Below are positions 12,656 through 18,055 of a stretch of 18,055 nt of DNA, one piece after another. The notes beneath the pieces were generated by a model. That model saw only the letters and a list, made by a program, of their open reading frames with translations, did not search any database and was not told where the DNA came from. The position numbers and the translations under genes were made by a program. The stretch comes from JBFGSX01 sp041581335 (GTDB taxonomy: Archaea > Thermoplasmatota > E2 > JACPAO01 > JAHFTW01). Where the stretch lies: positions 1 to 18,055 of the forward strand of contig JBFIDG010000027.1 of assembly GCA_041581335.1 (NCBI GenBank), given 5' to 3'. Numbering within the stretch: position 1 is the stretch's first letter; every line of letters starts with the position of its first letter.

Positions 12656-12664
12656 CTTATAGGG
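12656..12664 (-). promoter_or_regulatory. TATA-like box for the RND exporter, within the end of speA
   Basis: The minus strand reads CCCTATAAG, overlapping the TAA stop of speA (12657-12659). The predicted transcript start is about 10 bases before the GTG at 12621. The exporter can therefore be expressed apart from speA although both are on the same strand. Confidence 0.45.
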
Positions 12665-14573
12665 ATTGTTCACGGGTCCTGAGGTAGGTCCCGCCGTCCA
12701 GGAGTGAATCGAAGCGGTGCCGAAGCTCCTTTCCGGTCGCCGCATCGATACGTCCGCCCTCGATCAGACGGGCCACGCGACCCTTCATCCGGCGCTTCAG
12801 GTCCGCCGGGTCGTAGTGGACCCATTCGAGCATGTCCTTGACGCGGCTGCCCGGCATGACCTTCTCCGTGGTCCAGCCGTCCGCGGTGGCCACGACACGG
12901 GCCTCGGCGGTCTCGCCGAACAGGTTGTGGTAATCGCCCAGGGCGTCCTGGTATGCGCCCACGAGGGGCACGGAAAGGTAGTACGCCTGGCCTTCGCGGA
13001 AGGCGTGGATGGGCATCTCGTCCTGGGTGCCACGGTTGTCGATGTAGTGGCGGATCTCACCATCGGAGTCGCACGTGATGTCGGCCAAGGTGGCGACGTC
13101 GCTGGGCGCTTCGTTGAGGCGGTGGATGGGCAGGATGGGGAACTGTTGCTTGACCCCCCAGACATCGGGAAGGCTCTGGAAGAGACTGAAGTTGCACACC
13201 AGCTTCTGGCTGAGCAGGCTGCGGCAGTGGCCGTATTCTTCGGTCTCCGTCTCGCCTTCCTTTTCGAGGATCTTCTTGATGCGTTCGAAGATGCCACGGC
13301 CGATCGCCTCGCTACGGCTCAGCGTGGCCAGATCCAGGTGGCCCAGGTCGAACAGGGTGTGCAGGTCGTCGCGGTATTGGACGGCGTCGTGGAAGGCCTC
13401 GAAGGCGACCTTGGGCGTGAGGTCCTCATACAACTCGTAGAGGTTCCACAGGGGCGTCGGATCGCTGTCTTGTCGACCCTCGGGGTTCGGCTCAGGGATG
13501 AAGTGGGGCACGCGGCGCATCACGTTCGTGATCAGCACCGCATGGTGGGCCACGACGGCGCGGCCACTTTCGCTGATGATGTCTGGCACGGGCACTTCGG
13601 CGTCCTCGCAGACGTCCTTGACCGTGGCGATGATGGTGTTGGCATACTCCTCCATGGTGTAGTTGCAGGAGTTGCTGCTGCTGGAGCCACTGCCATCGTA
13701 GTCGATGGCCTGGCCGCCGCCGCAGTCGATGAAACGCAGCGGGACACCCATCTTGACCAGCTCCGCGTGGATGCGGGCCGCTTCGCGGACGCCCTGGCCG
13801 ATGCGACGGATGTGGCTGAGCTGGCTGCCGATGTGGAAATGCAGCAGCTGCAGGCGGTCCAGGTGGCCGGCCGCCTTGAGCTGGTCGACGGCCCACAGCA
13901 CCTCTGGGATGTTGAGGCCGAACTTGCTGCGTTCGCCGCCGCTCAAGGCCCACTTGCCGGGCGCCTTGCTGCGCAGCTTGAGGCGCAGGCCGAGGATCGG
14001 CGGATTCTCGAGACCTTCCAAGAGCTCGATGAGGTGCGGCAGTTCGCCGACCTCGTCCATGACGATGACGACCTCGTCCTTGAAGTGGGTGGCGAGGCAG
14101 GCCGCTTCCAGATAGTCGCGGTCCTTGAAGCCGTTGACGACCAGGAGCGACTTGCGGTTAGGATCCATGGTCAGGGCGGCGACGAGTTCGGCCTTGCTAC
14201 CTACCTCGAGACCATACTGCCACTTGCGGCCCTGCTTGGCCAGTTCTTGGACGACGTCCTTGCGCTGGTTGACCTTGATGGGGAAGACGCCGCGGTAGCG
14301 GACGTTCTGCAGGCCGTTCTCCTTCAGGGCCGTGACGAAGGCCTGGTTGAGGCGTTCAAGGCGGTCGTGGAGGATCTGTGGGAAGCGCAGCACGATGGGC
14401 GGCTCGACGCCGCCCTCGCGCAGTTGCTGGACGACCTTCAGGAGGTCGACCTTGGCGAGGCCGGCAGACGGGCGCACATTGAGCGTGCCTTCCCGCGAGA
14501 TGGAGAAGTACCCTGCGCCCCAACCTTCGACCTGGTAAAGCTCCTCAGCTTCCCGACGGGAGAACGATGCCAC
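12657..14573 (-). CDS. speA: Biosynthetic arginine decarboxylase, PLP-dependent
   Basis: This 638-residue enzyme converts arginine to agmatine, the first step of polyamine synthesis by that route. E. coli SpeA has a similar length and layout. Fold III PLP features are clear: K100 in RGVFPIKVNQRKD (the Schiff-base lysine), HFHIGSQL (246-253), and FIDCGGGQAIDYDGS (281-295) binding the PLP phosphate. The Ser/Cys-rich stretch before YTMEEYANTI and ISESGRAVVAHHA (333-345) follow. C501 in TCDSDGEIRHYID is the active-site cysteine, and GAYQDALGDYHNLFG (539-553) is near the end. The frame is open upstream to 14948, but similarity begins at about residue 10. GTG 14573 is the only nearby start in frame and has a TATA-like CTTAAG 27-30 bases upstream. 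Many archaea instead use a pyruvoyl-type arginine decarboxylase. Confidence 0.95.
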   Translation of the reverse strand: MASFSRREAEELYQVEGWGAGYFSISREGTLNVRPSAGLAKVDLLKVVQQLREGGVEPPIVLRFPQILHDRLERLNQAFVTALKENGLQNVRYRGVFPIKVNQRKDVVQELAKQGRKWQYGLEVGSKAELVAALTMDPNRKSLLVVNGFKDRDYLEAACLATHFKDEVVIVMDEVGELPHLIELLEGLENPPILGLRLKLRSKAPGKWALSGGERSKFGLNIPEVLWAVDQLKAAGHLDRLQLLHFHIGSQLSHIRRIGQGVREAARIHAELVKMGVPLRFIDCGGGQAIDYDGSGSSSSNSCNYTMEEYANTIIATVKDVCEDAEVPVPDIISESGRAVVAHHAVLITNVMRRVPHFIPEPNPEGRQDSDPTPLWNLYELYEDLTPKVAFEAFHDAVQYRDDLHTLFDLGHLDLATLSRSEAIGRGIFERIKKILEKEGETETEEYGHCRSLLSQKLVCNFSLFQSLPDVWGVKQQFPILPIHRLNEAPSDVATLADITCDSDGEIRHYIDNRGTQDEMPIHAFREGQAYYLSVPLVGAYQDALGDYHNLFGETAEARVVATADGWTTEKVMPGSRVKDMLEWVHYDPADLKRRMKGRVARLIEGGRIDAATGKELRHRFDSLLDGGTYLRTREQSL

Positions 14574-14595
14574 AAGGCGACGACGTTGGCTCTGA

Positions 14596-14605
14596 CTCTT
14601 AAGGG
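14596..14605 (-). promoter_or_regulatory. TATA-like box for speA
   Basis: The minus strand reads CCCTTAAGAG. The core CTTAAG is about 27-30 bases before the GTG at 14573, giving a leaderless mRNA and supporting that start. It lies in the 58-base gap after the lipid kinase gene. The same CTTAAGA core precedes the GNAT gene at 16078-16085. Confidence 0.45.
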
Positions 14606-14631
14606 TGGCTCCATGCCACGCCCCCTCAGAC

Positions 14632-15570
14632 CTACAGGAGGATCTGTAGGGCGCCGGGCATGACCTCGATGTCGACGGGCGTCGTGCCCATGACCTCGCC
14701 GTCGACCAAGAGCGGCGAGGCCCGCGCGGGTTCGATGCGGATGGTCTTGGCGCGGTCGAAACGCACCTTGTGATGGCTGACGTGACCACCGTCGCGGACC
14801 TTGGCCAGCAGGCTGATGAGCTCGGCCTTGCCGACGCCGGCCACGGTGAGCACGTCGAGCAGGCCGTCGTCGGGGCGCGCCATCGGAGCCATCTGCATGG
14901 CGCCGCCGGTGTGGATGCTGTTGCAGACCATGACCATCTGGTAGTCACCCTCGCGCTCTTCGCCGTCGAGCCACAGGCGCGTGGGGGACGACTTGAGCCG
15001 CATCAGTTCGCTCAGGACTCCTAGGTTGTATGCCTGACCTTTGGCCCATTTGTAGCGCCGGTTGGCGGTGGCGGCGGCCTGGGCGGCGAAACCGGTGCCG
15101 AAGATGTTGATCCAGTGCCGGGTGCGGACGTCACCCGCGTGCTCATAGCGCAGCCGGGCCGCGTCGATGCGGCGGGGCAAGCCCATGGTGATGCGATCGA
15201 TGGCCTGCAAGCGGTCCTGGAAGCCGAATTCGCGCAGGAAGTCGTTGCCCGTACCGGCCGGGATGAACCCCAACAGGGGGTCGTGGCCGGCGTTCAGGAC
15301 CCCTTCACTGGCCTCGCTGAGGGTCCCATCGCCTCCCATGACGAAGAGGACCTCGGAGCGGGACGACAGGTCTGCAGCCAGGTCGGTGGCGTGTCCCGGG
15401 TGCTCGGTGGGGACCGCTTCCAGCTCGATGTCACGCAGGGCGAACATGGCTTCCGCTTCCTTGAAGCGGACGCGGCCACGACCTCCGCCGGCGGCGGGGT
15501 TGTAGATCAGGGGGATGGGTCCGTCCGGTAGGGCGCGTGGCGCGACCTTGCCGCCGGACTTGATCGCCAT
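14632..15570 (-). CDS. Diacylglycerol kinase-family lipid kinase
   Basis: This is a 312-residue protein with the DAGK catalytic fold (YegS/BmrU/DgkB type), which phosphorylates a lipid or long-chain alcohol with ATP. IYNPAAGGGRGR (22-33) opens the nucleotide-binding domain, GGDGTLSEA (79-87) is the hallmark ATP site, and FIPAGTGNDFLREFG (102-116) follows. The C-terminal beta-sandwich domain has HTGGAMQMAPMARPDDGLLDV (220-240) in pieces matching the family, and LVDGEVMG near the end. There is no signal peptide, so it is probably a peripheral enzyme at the inner membrane face. In an archaeon the natural acceptor is unknown. The ATG at 15570 follows the GNAT stop after one base, so the two genes form an operon. 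Confidence 0.9.
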   Translation of the reverse strand: MAIKSGGKVAPRALPDGPIPLIYNPAAGGGRGRVRFKEAEAMFALRDIELEAVPTEHPGHATDLAADLSSRSEVLFVMGGDGTLSEASEGVLNAGHDPLLGFIPAGTGNDFLREFGFQDRLQAIDRITMGLPRRIDAARLRYEHAGDVRTRHWINIFGTGFAAQAAATANRRYKWAKGQAYNLGVLSELMRLKSSPTRLWLDGEEREGDYQMVMVCNSIHTGGAMQMAPMARPDDGLLDVLTVAGVGKAELISLLAKVRDGGHVSHHKVRFDRAKTIRIEPARASPLLVDGEVMGTTPVDIEVMPGALQILL

Positions 15571-15571
15571 G

Positions 15572-16048
15572 TCACTCCTCGACTTCGTGCCGCATCAAGA
15601 TGCGGTAGTCGTGGAAGCCCAAGTGGCGGTAGATCTCCTTCGCCGTCTTGTTGTTCTGGAAGATCTGCACGTCGATGGCGGTGACGCCCTCGCGTTTGGC
15701 CCAGGCCTGCAGCTTCTCCACGAACTGGCGCAGGATGCCCTGCTTGCGGTGCGAATCCGCAACGAAGGCGTCGCTCAGGTAAGCAACACGGGTGTGGTGG
15801 TAGATCGGAGGACGGCGCTGCTTCGTGGCGATGAGGTAGCCCACGAGCTTGTCGCCGTCGGCAGCCACCAGGCACAACGAGTCGCGGCGCTGCAGAAGGC
15901 CGGTCGCGTAGCCGAAGAAATAGTCAGCAGCGTCTTCGTTGAGGATCTTGGAATCGGTGATCTGTTCGCGCATGGCAGCGAAATCTTGCCACAGCTCACA
16001 GATGCCGTCGATGTCCCCTTCCTCCAGGGTCCGAATGTTCACGACCAT
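15572..16048 (-). CDS. GNAT-family N-acetyltransferase
   Basis: This is a 158-residue single-domain acetyltransferase. Residues 3-30 (IRTLEEGDIDGICELWQDF) are the usual first strand and helix. The acetyl-CoA loop is in AFVADSHRKQGILRQFVEKL (94-113): R101-K-Q-G104 fits the (R/Q)xxG part, with Leu at the usual Gly/Ala position. NNKTAKEIYRHLGF (132-145) is the C-terminal motif common to the family. The substrate cannot be read from sequence. Its operon position, one base from the lipid kinase and upstream of speA, makes a polyamine, agmatine or lipid-linked amine worth considering, but this is only context. ATG 16048 has a TATA-like CTTAAG about 33 bases upstream. Confidence 0.88.
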   Translation of the reverse strand: MVVNIRTLEEGDIDGICELWQDFAAMREQITDSKILNEDAADYFFGYATGLLQRRDSLCLVAADGDKLVGYLIATKQRRPPIYHHTRVAYLSDAFVADSHRKQGILRQFVEKLQAWAKREGVTAIDVQIFQNNKTAKEIYRHLGFHDYRILMRHEVEE

Positions 16049-16077
16049 GTGGACAAAACCGCCGACCTGGTGGCTGT

Positions 16078-16085
16078 TCTTAAGA
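16078..16085 (-). promoter_or_regulatory. TATA-like TCTTAAGA before the GNAT gene
   Basis: This is an 8-bp palindrome, AT-rich against the background, centred about 33 bases before the ATG at 16048. It would give a near-leaderless mRNA for the GNAT-lipid kinase unit. It lies just after the stop of the edge RND gene (16094), so this unit has its own promoter. Confidence 0.4.
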
Positions 16086-16093
16086 GGGTGGGC

Positions 16094-18055
16094 TCAGGCC
16101 CGCGCCTGCTGACTGGCCATGACGCGGCTCCGATCGGCCTTCGTGACCCATGCGGTGGGGAACCTCTCGGCGTGCCAGCGCATGATGACGGGCAGCAGGA
16201 AGATGGTGCTGAACAGGGCCGCCAACAGGGTCGGGATGGTCATCAGGGCGGTGTGTTCGGCCCAGGCGATGATGCTACCGAGGATGACGAAGAACGGTGA
16301 GATCGTCGTGAGTGTGGTGGCGACGAGCACCTTTCCGATCTCGGAGTTGGCCAAGACCGCGGCGTCTTCGGGGCTGCGGCCATGGGCGAGCTCTTCCTTG
16401 AACCGATTGACCAGGTGGACGGCGTCGTCGATGCCGACACCGAGGGCCATGCCGGTGAGGATGATGCTGACATAGGTGACCTCGTAGCCCATGAGGGCGA
16501 TGATGAAGTACTGCACCGCGACGGCCACCCCGACCGGCACCATGGTGACGAGGGTCGGGCCGAGGCGACGCCAGAACAGGAAGATGACGACGAATGTGGT
16601 CGCGAACATCGCATAGGTGCTCAGGGTGTTGCCGCGGTCGATGGCTTTGTTGACCTCGATGGCGGAGACGAGCAGGCCGGTGGCGGGGAGGGTCTCGGGG
16701 TAGGGCTGGCCGCGGCCGTCGTATTCGCCCTGCACCTTGGCCACAGAGGCGCGCAGGTCCCGGGCGCTGGCGAGGTAGTTGTCGATGTCGGCGCCGAGGC
16801 TGCCTTCTGGGGTGAACTGGTTGGCCACGGGCTGCGCGGCGTAGTTGTAGCGGACGACGCCGTGGTCATAGTTGCCCGAGATGACCCGGTACGCGACGCC
16901 TTGGACCGTCGGCAGGTCGTAGAGGCGGTTGTAGAAGGCGCGTAGATGGACCGCCGTGTCCGGGATGCCGTCCGGACAGGGATCGCTGCCACCGGCCGGG
17001 CAGGCATCCTGATCGCCGTCGCCGTCGCTGTCGATGTCGAATTGGTCCGCTTGGCCGCTGCCGGGCAGGCCGATCGTCGGATAGAGCAGCTTGACCACGC
17101 TGACGGTGCTCATGCCGTTCAGGATACCGTGGTCGCGGGGGCCGGCGTCGTAGCAGACGGGGTCGTCGGGGGAGCCGGGGATGCCGTCGGGCCCGGACGC
17201 GTCGGCGCCGCTGCACGGCACCCGGCCAAGCATCTCGTCTTCGATGCGCTCGAGGTAATCGAGGGTGGCGGGCCGGGTCATGTCGCCCTTGACCAGGACG
17301 GCCCCTTCGACGGGGATGCCGATCGTGTCATCGATGTTGCGCAGCACGCGCATGGGGTATGTTTCGGGGTCAAGGATGGGCGGCTCGATGTAGCTTGCTC
17401 CCCAAACGTGGACGCCGTTTACCGCGATGGTGGTGGCGATGCCGCCGAAGGCAAGGAGGAAGACGGCGACCACGAAGACGGGGTGGCGTTGGTTCCAGCG
17501 CGCCAGGCGGCCCATGCTGCTGGCCAGCTGCGTGCGGTGCAGTTCTTCTTCGAGTCGTTGCCGACGGCTCTCTGCGGCCTCCGGGCTCAGCACCGGGCGG
17601 GCACCCTCCTTGCGGGCGACCTTCTGGTCGCGCAGCAGGGCGAGGGCCGGCAGCAGGAGGATGCATGCAAGGTACGCCGTCAGCATGCCGGCGCCCACCA
17701 TGATGCCGAACTGACCGATGGCCTGGATGCGACTGAAGTACAGGCTGACGAAGCCCGCCACGGTGGTCACCATGGTGATGAACAGGGCGGAGCCGACGTG
17801 CCGCGTGGCCTGCATGATGGCGACGTCTGCGGGGTAGCCTAGCGCCTTCTCTTCCTGGTAACGCGCCAGCACATGCATGGCGTAATCGATGCCGATGGCC
17901 AGGATGAGCGCCACCAGCAGGATCGTCAGCATGTTGAAGTGGACGCCTAGGAGGAACCCGGCGCTGACGGTGATGCCGATGGCGACCAAGAGGACGAAGA
18001 GGCTGTTGAAGGTCAAGAGCCACTTGCGACGCAGGACGAAGTAGGCACTGACGAC
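16094..18055 (-). CDS. RND/MMPL superfamily exporter with Asp-rich insert (partial at right edge)
   Basis: The frame is open to the window edge, giving 653 residues that lack TM1, loop 1 and the true start. No ATG near the edge is the start; the frame continues through VVSAYFVLRRKWL. Seen are the first-half helices with AIGIDYAMH (near 53-61), a charged cytosolic linker (about 143-185), TM7 (about 190-213), a large extracytoplasmic loop (about 214-475), and the last five helices with GVGIDDAVH (540-548). The loop holds DIDSDGDGDQDACPAGGSDPC (340-360), a calcium-binding pattern like thrombospondin type-3 or dockerin loops. It also holds a second Gly/Pro/Asp-rich patch with two cysteines (C281, C301). 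Such loops are unusual in exporters. The rest matches predicted archaeal RND proteins; the substrate is unknown. The C-terminus is short and basic. Confidence 0.9.
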   Translation of the reverse strand, partial: VVSAYFVLRRKWLLTFNSLFVLLVAIGITVSAGFLLGVHFNMLTILLVALILAIGIDYAMHVLARYQEEKALGYPADVAIMQATRHVGSALFITMVTTVAGFVSLYFSRIQAIGQFGIMVGAGMLTAYLACILLLPALALLRDQKVARKEGARPVLSPEAAESRRQRLEEELHRTQLASSMGRLARWNQRHPVFVVAVFLLAFGGIATTIAVNGVHVWGASYIEPPILDPETYPMRVLRNIDDTIGIPVEGAVLVKGDMTRPATLDYLERIEDEMLGRVPCSGADASGPDGIPGSPDDPVCYDAGPRDHGILNGMSTVSVVKLLYPTIGLPGSGQADQFDIDSDGDGDQDACPAGGSDPCPDGIPDTAVHLRAFYNRLYDLPTVQGVAYRVISGNYDHGVVRYNYAAQPVANQFTPEGSLGADIDNYLASARDLRASVAKVQGEYDGRGQPYPETLPATGLLVSAIEVNKAIDRGNTLSTYAMFATTFVVIFLFWRRLGPTLVTMVPVGVAVAVQYFIIALMGYEVTYVSIILTGMALGVGIDDAVHLVNRFKEELAHGRSPEDAAVLANSEIGKVLVATTLTTISPFFVILGSIIAWAEHTALMTIPTLLAALFSTIFLLPVIMRWHAERFPTAWVTKADRSRVMASQQARA
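17006..17038 (-). other. Calcium-type Asp/Gly repeat inside the RND loop
   Basis: This encodes DIDSDGDGDQD, which fits the DxDxDGxxD spacing of EF-hand-like and thrombospondin type-3 calcium loops. It is followed by a short cysteine pair (CPAGGSDPC). It is in frame and in the extracytoplasmic loop by topology. Confidence 0.6.

Noticed and set aside
12717..14663. 648-codon plus-strand open frame
   Set aside because: Antisense shadow of speA with no recognisable motif; the opposite strand has complete arginine decarboxylase signatures.
14715..14745. GGTTCGATGC resembling a tRNA T-loop
   Set aside because: It lies inside the lipid kinase coding sequence and no cloverleaf can be drawn around it.
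14574..14948. N-terminal extension of the speA frame
   Set aside because: Similarity starts after GTG 14573; the extension is Arg/Ser/Trp-rich and overlaps the lipid kinase gene in another frame.

Overview
The window looks archaeal. It carries a group II chaperonin (thermosome) gene ending in the typical Gly-Gly-Met tail. Several genes have TATA-like boxes about 25-31 bp before the start codon, as in leaderless archaeal transcripts, and it encodes RND/MMPL exporters and a lipobox lipoprotein. Base composition is high GC with strong C/G third-position preference, so nearly every real gene has long antisense shadow frames. Proteins are not uniformly acidic, so a haloarchaeon is not favoured. 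A high-GC Thermoplasmatota-like lineage is my guess, at low confidence. I found no rRNA, tRNA, CRISPR array, transposase or integrase.

Layout. 1-54: N-terminus of a minus-strand membrane or secreted protein that runs off the left edge. 55-342: intergenic with a 12-bp palindrome and a TATA-like box before a zinc-ribbon Nudix hydrolase (343-816). 1196-1684 (-): small lipoprotein. 1808-2068 (+): small protein A, convergent by one base with a propionyl-CoA-carboxylase-type carboxyltransferase (2070-3626, -). 3730-4125 (+): stand-alone response-regulator receiver. 4269-5264 (-): secreted DUF5995-like protein. 5577-7220 (+): thermosome with a textbook Shine-Dalgarno. 7221-7621: a hairpin-dense non-coding stretch that includes a second copy of the last 25 bases of the thermosome coding region.

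The right half is entirely minus strand. From high to low coordinates it holds an RND exporter cut by the window edge (16094-18055), a GNAT acetyltransferase, a DAGK-type lipid kinase and PLP-dependent arginine decarboxylase SpeA. Next come a full-length RND exporter translationally coupled to a YokE-type PH plus SHOCT protein, and a 12-TM heme-copper-oxidase-like membrane protein. Last are two overlapping small proteins, B and C, that are paralogues of protein A.

How the genes fit together: much of the set concerns the envelope (two RND exporters, PH-SHOCT protein, lipid kinase, lipoprotein, secreted DUF5995 protein, 12-TM protein). The rest covers acyl-CoA metabolism (PccB), polyamine synthesis (SpeA, perhaps with the GNAT), proteostasis (thermosome) and signalling (receiver). 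The least explained items are the A/B/C small-protein family, the hairpin array after the thermosome, and the calcium-type Asp-rich insert in the edge RND protein.
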